13,405 nt of DNA, from the NCBI GenBank assembly GCA_905234575.1, contig CAJOIG010000020.1:1-13405 (forward strand). Reading direction: 5' to 3'. Positions 6,208-13,392 of the stretch are shown here, in pieces; positions within the stretch are counted from its first letter, which is position 1, and each line of letters begins with the position of its first letter. The stretch comes from an uncultured Oscillospiraceae bacterium (lineage in GTDB: Bacteria > Bacillota > Clostridia > Oscillospirales > Oscillospiraceae). The notes under the pieces were generated by a model that worked only from the letters and a program-made list of their open reading frames with translations, was not told the origin of the DNA and made no database searches. Both the position numbers and the translations under genes were made by a program.

Positions 6208-6251
6208 GCAACCGCCGGTTGCGTGCAATTTGCGTCAGACTATAGTATAAT
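6208..6251 (+). promoter_or_regulatory. Promoter and palindromic operator candidate of the XRE/zinc-ribbon gene
   Basis: TATAAT at 6246-6251 is a perfect -10 box, giving a start near 6258 and a leader of about 27 bases. The -35 region (about 6223-6228, GTGCAA) is poor. Overlapping and preceding it are two palindromes: GCAACC-GCC-GGTTGC (6208-6222) and TTGC-GT-GCAA (6219-6228). TTGCGT also recurs at 6230-6235, 11 bases after its copy at 6219-6224, which is one helical turn. Such spacing over a -35 box suits a regulator site, possibly autoregulation by the helix-turn-helix gene it precedes. That link is inference. Confidence 0.45.
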
Positions 6252-6284
6252 CCTTGCATGGATCAATACGATAGGAGGATCTCC

Positions 6285-7049
6285 ATGGAAACGAAAGATG
6301 TGCTGCATGAGCTGCGGGTCAAAAACGGCCTGTCCCAGGATGAACTGGCGGAGAAGGTGTTCGTGACCCGGCAGGCGGTGTCCCGCTGGGAAAACGGCGA
6401 GACCGTGCCGAACACCGAGACGCTGAAGCGGCTGTCGCGGGTTTTCAACGTCTCCATCAATACGCTGCTCGGCTCCCCGCGGAAGCTCGTCTGCCAGTGC
6501 TGCGGCATGCCGCTCGAGGACGCGATCCTCAGTCATGAGAAGGATGGCGCCATCAACGAGGAGTTCTGCCAGTGGTGCTACGCGGACGGGACGTTCACCT
6601 ACCACGACATGGACGATCTTATCGACGTCTGCGTCGGGCACATGGCGACGGACGGTTTCTCCGAGGAGCAGGCCCGCTCCTATATGAAGCAGCTCCTGCC
6701 GACGCTGGATTACTGGAAGCGATACGAGGAACTCAGCGACGACGGGCAGTTCGAGGCGTTCAAAAAGCAGCTCATCGATGAGATTAACGCGCTGCATATC
6801 GAGGGTATGCCGAAGCTGGAGAAGCTGAACGCGCTGGTCGGGAGTTATGTAAACCTAGCGTATCCGCTGCCCAGCGGCGCCGCGGTGAAGTTCCTGAACG
6901 ACGGGACGACGTATCTCGGCAATCAGCTCCCGTCCGACTTCGGCGGCGCGCGGTGCTTCGGCGTTCTCGCGAACATGGAGTTCATCCTGGTCTGCACCTA
7001 TGGGAAGGACGGCGCCGACCCGGAGCTCGTTCTTTTCAAAAAACGATAA
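6285..7049 (+). CDS. XRE-type HTH protein with zinc-ribbon domain
   Basis: This 254-residue protein has three parts. Residues 5-62 form an XRE/Cro helix-turn-helix (LRVKNGLSQDELAEKVFVTR...AVSRWENGETVPNTETL), which binds DNA. Residues 68-120 form a putative zinc ribbon of the Pfam Zn_ribbon_2 type: VCQCCGMPL (C70, C72, C73), EKDGAINEEFCQWCY (C95, C98) and DVCVGHM (C116, H119). After a helical stretch, the C-terminal module (about 180-254, LNALVGSYVNLAYPLPSG to VLFKKR) is beta-rich and not one I can name, though it seems common in clostridial relatives. The start is ATG 6285 with AGGAGG 6 bases upstream, in preference to the ATG at 6258, which has no ribosome site. It has no membrane segment. 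It is probably a transcription regulator responding to metal or small molecules; the target is unknown. Confidence 0.85.
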   Translation: METKDVLHELRVKNGLSQDELAEKVFVTRQAVSRWENGETVPNTETLKRLSRVFNVSINTLLGSPRKLVCQCCGMPLEDAILSHEKDGAINEEFCQWCYADGTFTYHDMDDLIDVCVGHMATDGFSEEQARSYMKQLLPTLDYWKRYEELSDDGQFEAFKKQLIDEINALHIEGMPKLEKLNALVGSYVNLAYPLPSGAAVKFLNDGTTYLGNQLPSDFGGARCFGVLANMEFILVCTYGKDGADPELVLFKKR

Positions 7050-7062
7050 GTCCCGAACAAAG

Positions 7063-7095
7063 AAATCGGCGTGACCGCGAGGCCACGCCGATTTT
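7063..7095. terminator. Bidirectional terminator between convergent genes
   Basis: An 11-bp stem (7063-7073, AAATCGGCGTG, with 7084-7094) continues past an A-C mismatch into CC/GG and a GCGA loop (7077-7080). It is followed on the + strand by TTTTAT, and on the - strand by TTTCTTTG. It sits between the stop codons of the XRE/zinc-ribbon gene (7049) and the secreted-protein gene (7115), so it can serve both. Confidence 0.8.
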
Positions 7096-7114
7096 ATACG
7101 GTTTTGCCGGGGAC

Positions 7115-9121
7115 TCAGGAGGGCTCGCCGGAGGCGGGATCCGCGATGGCCGCGGCGGCCGCCGCGACGTTCAGCTCGCCGGAGGCGTCCACGCCGCCGC
7201 CGACGTTCACGCCGCCGCCCTGGGCGGAGATGCTGCCGCCGTAGGTGCCGGCGGGGATGATGCTGCTGCCCGGGGTGACGGTCAGGCTGCCGTCCGCGTT
7301 CTCCACGAGGTTGCCCTTGACGAACGCGCCGTTCGCGACGGTGAGCTTCGTGAGGACGGACTCGCCGGTGACGATCCACTCCGCGCCGTCGCCCACGTTG
7401 ACCTCCAGGGTGGAGACGCCGTTGAAGTAGGGCAGGTTCTCCACATGGCCCTGCAGGAAGTACTGGTTGATGGTGTACTCCGTGAACTGGATGAAGGCGG
7501 CCTTGGAGGCGTCCGCCGTCTCGGCGCCGCTCTTGTCGAGCAGGACGTACTTGATGTCGTCGCCGTAGTACTCGATGCCTGCGATGGCGGCGGCGGAGTA
7601 AGGCACGGCCTTGACGGTGGAGGTCAGGGAGATGGCGCCGTTGAGGATGGCGTTCTCGCCGAGGTCGATGACCATGTTGTCGCCTGCCTGGCCGTAGTAG
7701 CCGGTGCCGTTGAAGATGTCGCCGTTATAGGCGCCGTTCGCGTAGGAGACGGTGACGGTGTTGCCGCCGGAGCGCGGGGTGACGGGGTAGTTGACGCCGG
7801 GGAAGCCGATGCCCTTGACGGAGATCTTGTCGTCGGAATAGGTCTCGTCGAAGCCGATGGAGGCGGACATGGGGTTGCCGCCGATGCGGGAGTCGTCGTC
7901 GTTGTCGATCATCTGGAAGAGCACGCCCTTGTCGGAGTGCAGGACCGCGCCGTCGAAGATGAAGTTGCCGTTCGCGGCCTTCTGGATGACGATGGCGTCG
8001 GCGGCGTTCACGACGGTGCCGTCGATGACGTAGATGCCGTCATTGACGGAGTTGTGCTGCATGAAGCCGAACACGCCGTTGATGACGGTGGGACGGCCCT
8101 GGCCCTCCACGGAGCCGAGGGGCTCGCCGGAAGCGTCGACCATGTCGATGGTGCCGTTGGAGGAGGCGTAGACGCCCTTCTCCGCGCCGGTGATGATGGC
8201 GGCGTAGGTGACGCCGTTGAACTCCGCGCCGTAGTAGTACTGGGTGGGTCCGCCGATGTAGTATGCGCCGTAGGCGGAGCCGTAGGCGTCGGGATCATAG
8301 CCGAAGATGCGCCAGCCGGAGTCCATGCCGCCCTTCGACTCGGGCAGGGAGTTGAGCTCAGAGTCCACCACCACGATGGTCATGGAGGAGCCGGCGTCGG
8401 TGGAGAGAATGCCCCAGACCTCGCCGCCGGTGAGGACGGAATTCTTGATGATGAGCCTGGGCTCGGTGCCGATCATGTTGAGGATGCGGCCGCCGCCGTA
8501 CAGGCCGAGGCACCAGGGGGGAGAGATCATGTAGCTCTGGTCCGCGGAGGAGTGATAGCCCTCGTAGGCCTCGGTCAGCGGGTTCGCGCCCATGACGAGA
8601 ATGTCGGAGTCCTCGATAGTGACGGTGGAGCGCTCGGACACGACGGTGACGCCGCGCTCGAAGCCCTCGGAGTAGTACTCGAGGTCCTTCAAGGTCAGGC
8701 TCGCGCCGTCGTAGGCTACAGTGGCGGAGCCCTGGCCGGAGAAGTCGGAGGCCTGCTGGCCGTCGCTGTCGTCGAGGAGGGTCAGCTTGCCAGAGACGGT
8801 GACGTCCGCGTCGTCGCCGTGGGCATAGACGGAGGTGAAGCCCGTGCCGGTGACGGTCTCGTCGTCGAGCCGGATGTCCGCCGCGCCGGTCTCGTCGAAC
8901 TCGATGAAGATCTCGCCGGGAGTCTTACGGTTCTGGTAGTTCGTGAGGTAGGAGTACTCGGACGCGGTCATCTGCGCCGTGTCCTTTGTGCCGGAGGCCG
9001 TCTTGGCGGCCGCGGCCTCCCCGGACGGAGCGCCCGAGGGCTCGCCGCTCGCAAGGACGCCGAGGCTGAGGAGCATCGCCAGCGCCATCACGAGAGCAAA
9101 GATGCGGGTTGCTTTTTTCAT
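7115..9121 (-). CDS. Secreted protein of beta-helix-like composition, function unknown
   Basis: This 668-residue protein has a clear Sec signal peptide: MKKATR, a hydrophobic core (about 7-22) and likely cleavage after GVLA (24). The mature part begins with SGEPSGAPSGEAAAAK, and SGEPS recurs as the last five residues, with SGEPL at 331-335. The body is Gly/Asp/Thr/Val-rich with repeated short strands such as SLTLKDLEYY, STVTIEDSDILVMGAN, RLIIKNSVLTGGEVWGI and GNFIFDGAVLHSD. This is the look of right-handed parallel beta-helix or polymorphic outer-layer proteins of clostridia. It has one cysteine (C204) and few lysines. No LPXTG motif, S-layer domain or choline-binding repeat is visible, so how it stays on the surface is unknown. 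The start is ATG 9121 with GGGAGG 8 bases upstream. I cannot assign a function; an adhesin or surface-coat role is a guess. Confidence 0.8.
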   Translation of the reverse strand: MKKATRIFALVMALAMLLSLGVLASGEPSGAPSGEAAAAKTASGTKDTAQMTASEYSYLTNYQNRKTPGEIFIEFDETGAADIRLDDETVTGTGFTSVYAHGDDADVTVSGKLTLLDDSDGQQASDFSGQGSATVAYDGASLTLKDLEYYSEGFERGVTVVSERSTVTIEDSDILVMGANPLTEAYEGYHSSADQSYMISPPWCLGLYGGGRILNMIGTEPRLIIKNSVLTGGEVWGILSTDAGSSMTIVVVDSELNSLPESKGGMDSGWRIFGYDPDAYGSAYGAYYIGGPTQYYYGAEFNGVTYAAIITGAEKGVYASSNGTIDMVDASGEPLGSVEGQGRPTVINGVFGFMQHNSVNDGIYVIDGTVVNAADAIVIQKAANGNFIFDGAVLHSDKGVLFQMIDNDDDSRIGGNPMSASIGFDETYSDDKISVKGIGFPGVNYPVTPRSGGNTVTVSYANGAYNGDIFNGTGYYGQAGDNMVIDLGENAILNGAISLTSTVKAVPYSAAAIAGIEYYGDDIKYVLLDKSGAETADASKAAFIQFTEYTINQYFLQGHVENLPYFNGVSTLEVNVGDGAEWIVTGESVLTKLTVANGAFVKGNLVENADGSLTVTPGSSIIPAGTYGGSISAQGGGVNVGGGVDASGELNVAAAAAAIADPASGEPS

Positions 9122-9147
9122 GCGTGAAACCTCCCTAAAAATGAATG

Positions 9148-9168
9148 CGATCAGAGGGGGTCTGATCG
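9148..9168 (-). other. Hairpin in the 5' leader of the secreted-protein gene
   Basis: CGATCAGA (9148-9155) and TCTGATCG (9161-9168) form a perfect 8-bp stem with a 5-base G/C loop. It begins about 9 bases after the predicted transcript start (near 9177) and ends well before the ribosome site (9130-9135). Its position resembles mRNA-stabilising 5' hairpins. There is no T tract after it, so it is not a terminator. Confidence 0.55.
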
Positions 9169-9183
9169 TCAAAATGTACTAAA

Positions 9184-9212
9184 ATTATAATATCCGGCCC
9201 GGCGCAAGTCAA
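9184..9212 (-). promoter_or_regulatory. Sigma-A promoter of the secreted-protein gene
   Basis: On the - strand TTGACT (9212-9207) and TATAAT (9189-9184) are 17 bases apart, a near-consensus promoter. It predicts a transcript start near 9177 and a leader of about 56 bases. Together with the leader hairpin and the strong GGGAGG site, it suggests high vegetative expression. Confidence 0.8.
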
Positions 9213-9244
9213 TAACAAATGAATGACATTTTCCGCGAAGGCAG

Positions 9245-9273
9245 AAAAACGCCGCGGCCGGACGGCCGCGGCG
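9245..9273 (-). terminator. Rho-independent terminator of the hydrogenase operon
   Basis: A perfect 10-bp, all-GC stem (9250-9259 with 9264-9273) with a 4-base loop is followed on the - strand by TTTTT (9249-9245). It lies 35 bases past the hydA stop. It lies just upstream of the promoter for the next - strand gene, separating the two transcripts. Confidence 0.88.
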
Positions 9274-9307
9274 CGGGTGTTTCGGAGACGGTTCCGCCTC
9301 CCGGGGA

Positions 9308-11020
9308 TCAGTTCTTCGATTTTTCTTCGGCTGCGGCGAAATTCCGGTGCAGCAGCCGGTGCTCCTTGCCCTTCAGCAGCCCCTGGTACAGGCTCATGAC
9401 CATGGGATTGTCGTTGGACTTCTTGATCTGGGTGTTGACGTCGGTGTCGTAGAGACCTTTCATGCGGGCCGCCCGGGTCCGGGGACCCGCGCCGGTGGGC
9501 TGTCCGCCGCCCATCACGCAGCCGCGGCGGCAGGCCATGACCTCCACGAAATCATATTCCGCCTCGCCGGCCTTGATGCGCTTGATGAGACGGTCGGCGT
9601 TCGCGAGGCCGTTCACGACGGCGATGCGGATGTCCCGGCCGTTGTAGGGGAAGGTGAACTCCTTCACCTCGTCCGCGCCCCGGACGCCGCTGGTTTTGAT
9701 GGCGGTCATCCCGCTGCGGTCGTGCCCCGGCTGCAGGGTCCGCATCACGGCCTCGGTCACGCCGCCGGTCACGCCGAAGATCACCCCGGCGCCGGAGCCG
9801 ATGCCGAAGGGCACATCCGCCGCCTCCATCTCCAGCTCGTCGAACAGCACGCCCGTCATGTGGATCATGCCCGCGAGCTCCGCGGTCGTCAGTACATAGT
9901 CCACGTCCTGGACGCCGTTCGTGGTGGATTCCGGACGCAGGATCTCCTCCTTCTTCGCCGTGCAGGGCATGATCGCCACGGAGACGAGCTTTTTGCCGCC
10001 GTTTCGCTCCGGGTCGCGGTAGTACTCCCGGATGACCGCGCCGAACATCTGCATCGGCGAGCGGCAGGTCGAAAGGTGGTCCTTCAGCTCCGGGTACTTG
10101 GTCTCCAGGAACTTCACCCAGGCCGGGCAGCAGGAGGTGAACAGGGGCAGCTTCTCGCCGGAGGACAGGCGCTCCAGAAACTCCTTGCCCTCCTCGAGCA
10201 CCGTCAGGTCCGCGCCGTAGGTGGTGTCGTAGACCTCGTCGAAGCCCATGCGGTGCAGGACGTTCACGAGCTTGCCCATCACGTTCTCGCCCTTGGGGAT
10301 GCCGAGAAGATCGCCGAGAGCCACCCGCACGGCCGGCGCCACCTGGGCCACGACGATGGTGTTCGGGTCCGCCAGGGCGTCCCACACGGGCTCCATGTTC
10401 GTCTTGATGCTGATGGCGCCCGTCGGGCAAACCACGCGGCACTGGCCGCAGTTGACGCAGTTGGTCTCCGCGAGCTTCTTGTTGAACGCGGGCGTCACGA
10501 TCGCCTCCGTCCCGCGGTAGGCAAAGTCGATGGCGTTGATGCCCTGGGTATCCGCGCACACGCGCACGCAGTCGCCGCAGAGGATGCACTTGTTCGGGTC
10601 CCGCACGATGGCGGGGGAGCTCATGTCGAGGGGCCGGACCGGGCGTGTATCCCGGAAGCGCACATAGTGGATCCGCATTTTGTGGGCCAGGTCCTGCAGC
10701 TTGCAGATGCCGTTTTTGTTGCAGGTGGTGCAGTCCCGGTTGTGGGCCGCCAGCAGCAGCTCCAGGATGATCTTCCGGTACCGCATGAGCCGGGGCGTGT
10801 TCGTGTAGATGACGAGGCCGTCCCGGGGCTGCTCCGAGCAGGAGGCGAAGGTCTTGCCTTTGTCGTCCTCCACCGTGCACATCCGGCAGGCACCGTAGAT
10901 GGACAGCTCTGAATGATAGCACAGGGTGGGCATATCGATGCCCGCCTTGCGGATCACGGAGAGGATGTTCTTTTCATCGGTGAATTCGACGCGCATGCCG
11001 TCGATCGTCATGTATCCCAT
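9308..11020 (-). CDS. hydA: NADH-linked [FeFe] hydrogenase catalytic subunit
   Basis: This 570-residue subunit carries the H-cluster and interconverts protons and H2. From the N-terminus it has a [2Fe-2S] ferredoxin domain (C34, C45, C48, C61), the His-ligated [4Fe-4S] site HxxxCxxCxxxxxC (H93, C97, C100, C106), and two [4Fe-4S] clusters (C145, C148, C151, C155; C188, C191, C194, C198). The H-cluster domain follows, with L1 FTSCCPAW (C297 as proton-relay, C298 as ligand), L2 MPCTAKKEE (C352) and L3 EVMACRRGCVMGGGQP (C497, C501). All catalytic residues are present. ACRRGC differs from the ACPGGC of monomeric CpI. The length fits the HydA of bifurcating HydABC; there is no extra C-terminal cluster domain as in Thermotoga. 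ATG 11020 follows GGGAGG placed directly after the hydB stop, 15 bases away. It is cytosolic and needs the HydEFG maturases, which are not in this window. Confidence 0.96.
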   Translation of the reverse strand: MGYMTIDGMRVEFTDEKNILSVIRKAGIDMPTLCYHSELSIYGACRMCTVEDDKGKTFASCSEQPRDGLVIYTNTPRLMRYRKIILELLLAAHNRDCTTCNKNGICKLQDLAHKMRIHYVRFRDTRPVRPLDMSSPAIVRDPNKCILCGDCVRVCADTQGINAIDFAYRGTEAIVTPAFNKKLAETNCVNCGQCRVVCPTGAISIKTNMEPVWDALADPNTIVVAQVAPAVRVALGDLLGIPKGENVMGKLVNVLHRMGFDEVYDTTYGADLTVLEEGKEFLERLSSGEKLPLFTSCCPAWVKFLETKYPELKDHLSTCRSPMQMFGAVIREYYRDPERNGGKKLVSVAIMPCTAKKEEILRPESTTNGVQDVDYVLTTAELAGMIHMTGVLFDELEMEAADVPFGIGSGAGVIFGVTGGVTEAVMRTLQPGHDRSGMTAIKTSGVRGADEVKEFTFPYNGRDIRIAVVNGLANADRLIKRIKAGEAEYDFVEVMACRRGCVMGGGQPTGAGPRTRAARMKGLYDTDVNTQIKKSNDNPMVMSLYQGLLKGKEHRLLHRNFAAAEEKSKN

Positions 11021-11035
11021 CGATTCGCGCCTCCC

Positions 11036-12904
11036 TTATTCCACATAGATCGCGCCGAAAGCGCAGTTGTCCCGGCAGGTCCCGCATTTGACGCACTTGT
11101 CGGGGTCGATCGTGAAGGGCGACTTGATCTGTCCGCTGATCGCGCCCACCGGGCAGTTCCGTGCGCACTTCGAGCAGCCCCGGCATTTTTCGGGGTCGAT
11201 CCGGTAGCGCAGCAGCTTCTGGCAGACGCCGGCGGGACAGCGCTTGTTGACGATGTGCTCGTTGTACTCCTCGCGGAACGCGCGGATCGTGCTCAGCACG
11301 GGCTTCGGCGCGCTCTGGCCGAGGCCGCAGAGGGCCGTGTTCTGCACCACGTCCGCGATCTCCAGCAGCTCGTCGAGATCGCCCGGCTCCGCGGTGCCGC
11401 CCACGATGCGCTCCAGGATCTCCAGCATGCGCTTCGTGCCCTCGCGGCAGGGGACGCACTTGCCGCAGCTCTCCCGCTGGGTGAAGCTCATGAAGAACCG
11501 GGCGACCTCCACCATGCAGGTGTCCTCGTCCATGACCACCATGCCGCCGGAGCCGATCATGGCGCCGATCCGCTTCAGGGAGTCGAAATCGAGCTTCGCG
11601 TCGAGCTGCGCCTCCGTCAGACAGCCGCCGGAGGGCCCGCCGATCTGGACGGCCTTGAAGGCCTTGCCGCCGCGGATGCCGCCGCCGATGTCGAAGATGA
11701 CCTCCCGGAGCGTGATGCCCATCGGGACCTCGATGAGGCCCGTGTTCTTGACGTTGCCCGTCAGCGCGAAGGCTTTCGTGCCGGGGCTGTCCGGCGTTCC
11801 GATGGAGCGGTACCAGTCCGCGCCGTTTTTGATGATCATGGGGACGTTCGCGAAGGTCTCCACGTTGTTCAGCACCGTCGGCTTGCCCCAGAGGCCCTGC
11901 TCCACCGTGCGCGGGGGCTTTACGCGCGGCATGCCCCGCTTGCCCTCGATGGAGGCCGTGAGCGCCGAGCCCTCGCCGCAGACGAACGCGCCGGCGCCGC
12001 GGTTGATGTGCAGGCGGAAGGAGAAATCCGTGCCCAGGATGCGATCGCCCAGAAGGCCCAGCTCCTCCGCCTGCCGGATGGCGATGCGGAGCCGCTCGAT
12101 GGCGAGGGGATACTCCGCCCGGACATAGATGTATCCCTCCTGCGCGCCGACGGCATACGCGGCGATCATCATGCCCTCGATCATGCGGTGGGGGTCGCCC
12201 TCCATGACGCTGCGGTCCATGAAAGCGCCGGGGTCGCCCTCGTCGCCGTTGCAGACGACATAGCGCGTCGTCTCGGGCTGCTCCGCCACCTGCTGCCACT
12301 TGCGGCCGGTGGGGAAGCCCGCGCCGCCCCGCCCGCGCAGCTTGGAGCGCAGGACCGTGTCGATGACCGCCTGGGGCGTCATCTCAAAGAGCGCCTTTTC
12401 GAGGGACTCATACGCCCCGACGGCCAGCGCCTCCCCGATGTGCTCCGCGTCCACATGGCCGCAGTTTTTCAGCACGAGCCGCGTCTGCCGGGCGTAGAAG
12501 GGGATGTCCTCCTGCGCCGCGTAGATCCTGCCGCCGGTGTGGTACATCAGCCGCTCCACCGGCCGGCCGCGCAGCACGGTCTCGTGGAAGATCTCGTCGC
12601 AGTCGGCGAGCTGGACCTTCAGATACAGATAGTTGTAGGGCTCGACGCGCACCAGCGGCCCCATCTCGCAGAAGCCGTGGCATCCGCTTTTTTTCACGCC
12701 GATGTGGGCGACCTCGGGGCCGAACTCGATCTCCACGTTCTTCGCGCCGGCGCACAGCTCCGTCATGCGCTCGAAGAGCTTCTGGGAGCCGCCGGCGAGG
12801 CAGCCCGTCCCGCCGCAGATCAGCACGCGGATCTTCTCGTTTTCCCGCTTTTCCCGCCACTGCTCCCGGAGCAGGGTCAGTTCCGTCCGGTTTTCAAGAC
12901 GCAT
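11036..12904 (-). CDS. hydB: NADH-linked [FeFe] hydrogenase flavin/NADH subunit (NuoF-like)
   Basis: This 622-residue subunit binds FMN and NAD(H) and passes electrons between NADH, ferredoxin and HydA. An N-terminal thioredoxin-like [2Fe-2S] domain has C30, C35, C75 and C79. The NuoF core shows the NADH/FMN loop LRGRGGAGFPTGRKW (189-203), CNGDEGDPGAFMDR (218-231) and an ESCGKCVPCREGT cluster (C480, C483, C486, with C526 as fourth ligand). A C-terminal 2x[4Fe-4S] ferredoxin domain follows (C574, C577, C580, C584; C604, C607, C610, C614), and CPAGVC (556-561) lies before it. This layout is that of HydB in bifurcating hydrogenases such as those of Thermotoga and Acetobacterium. The start is ATG 12904, preferred over GTG 12913 because GAGGTG overlaps the latter. 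It overlaps the end of hydC by 11 bases, so translation is coupled. Confidence 0.95.
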   Translation of the reverse strand: MRLENRTELTLLREQWREKRENEKIRVLICGGTGCLAGGSQKLFERMTELCAGAKNVEIEFGPEVAHIGVKKSGCHGFCEMGPLVRVEPYNYLYLKVQLADCDEIFHETVLRGRPVERLMYHTGGRIYAAQEDIPFYARQTRLVLKNCGHVDAEHIGEALAVGAYESLEKALFEMTPQAVIDTVLRSKLRGRGGAGFPTGRKWQQVAEQPETTRYVVCNGDEGDPGAFMDRSVMEGDPHRMIEGMMIAAYAVGAQEGYIYVRAEYPLAIERLRIAIRQAEELGLLGDRILGTDFSFRLHINRGAGAFVCGEGSALTASIEGKRGMPRVKPPRTVEQGLWGKPTVLNNVETFANVPMIIKNGADWYRSIGTPDSPGTKAFALTGNVKNTGLIEVPMGITLREVIFDIGGGIRGGKAFKAVQIGGPSGGCLTEAQLDAKLDFDSLKRIGAMIGSGGMVVMDEDTCMVEVARFFMSFTQRESCGKCVPCREGTKRMLEILERIVGGTAEPGDLDELLEIADVVQNTALCGLGQSAPKPVLSTIRAFREEYNEHIVNKRCPAGVCQKLLRYRIDPEKCRGCSKCARNCPVGAISGQIKSPFTIDPDKCVKCGTCRDNCAFGAIYVE

Positions 12905-13379
12905 GTTCTTCACCTCGCAGCTCCGCGATCATCGCCACGGCCTTTTCGGGCGTCATCTGGGGATGGACGTGCTCGTTCACGGTCACGGCGTGCGCCAGCC
13001 CGCACGCGCCGAGGCAGGAGACCGTCTCCACCGTGAACAGGGCGTCGTCGGTGGTGGGCTTCTCCCGGCTCAGGCCGAGCTCCTTGTACAGCGCCTCCAG
13101 GATGGGCGCGGATTTCCGGACGTGGCAGGCGGTGCCGTCGCAGACCTTGATGATGTACTTCCCCTTGGCGGAGAAGGAAAAATTCACGTAAAAGCTCGCC
13201 ACGCTGAAGGCTCGCGCCTCCGAGATGTCCAGCCGGCGCGCCACATAGCTCAAAAGCTCCGGCGGCACATAGCTGAATTGCTCCTGGATATCCTGGATGA
13301 TCGGTATCAGCGAGCGCTCCTCCGGCGGATAGTCGAGCATGATCTCGTCCGCCCTCGTGTAATAAGACTTGTCCAGCAT
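12894..13379 (-). CDS. hydC: NADH-linked [FeFe] hydrogenase small [2Fe-2S] subunit (NuoE-like)
   Basis: This 161-residue NuoE-like subunit carries one [2Fe-2S] cluster with ligands C80 and C85 (VCDGTACHVR) and C122 and C126 (SCLGACG). Its N-terminal helical bundle holds the family block LIPIIQDIQEQFSYVPPE (24-41), and ASFYVNFSF (61-69) precedes the cluster fold. The C-terminus is VHPQMTPEKAVAMI. With HydB and HydA it forms the trimeric, soluble hydrogenase that couples H2, NAD and ferredoxin. It is the first operon gene inside the window. The start is ATG 13379 with AGGAG 8 bases upstream; the GTG at 13388 overlaps that ribosome site. Its promoter and any upstream partner lie beyond the right edge. 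Confidence 0.95.
   Translation of the reverse strand: MLDKSYYTRADEIMLDYPPEERSLIPIIQDIQEQFSYVPPELLSYVARRLDISEARAFSVASFYVNFSFSAKGKYIIKVCDGTACHVRKSAPILEALYKELGLSREKPTTDDALFTVETVSCLGACGLAHAVTVNEHVHPQMTPEKAVAMIAELRGEEHAS
12901..12916 (-). promoter_or_regulatory. hydB translation start region
   Basis: On the - strand GAGGTGAAGAACATGC sets the hydB start at ATG 12904, with GAGGTG as ribosome site inside the end of hydC. Thirteen bases of it (GTGAAGAACATGC) are identical to the hydC start region at 13376-13388. Confidence 0.6.
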
Positions 13380-13392
13380 GTTCTTCACTCCT
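13376..13392 (-). promoter_or_regulatory. hydC translation start region
   Basis: On the - strand AGGAGTGAAGAACATGC places AGGAG 8 bases before ATG 13379. It shares GTGAAGAACATGC exactly with the hydB start region (12901-12913). Confidence 0.6.

Noticed and set aside
6953..9127. Long + strand open frame (724 codons) opposite the secreted-protein gene
   Set aside because: It is antisense to a gene with signal peptide, ribosome site and promoter. Its translation is Gly/Val/Asp/His-rich with no family motif, as expected from the complementary strand of GC-rich coding DNA.
9347..13036. Two long + strand open frames (9347-10912 and 10913-13036) opposite the hydrogenase genes
   Set aside because: The - strand carries HydA, HydB and HydC with complete cofactor motifs. 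The + translations are Leu/His/Ala/Arg-rich shadows without motifs or ribosome sites.
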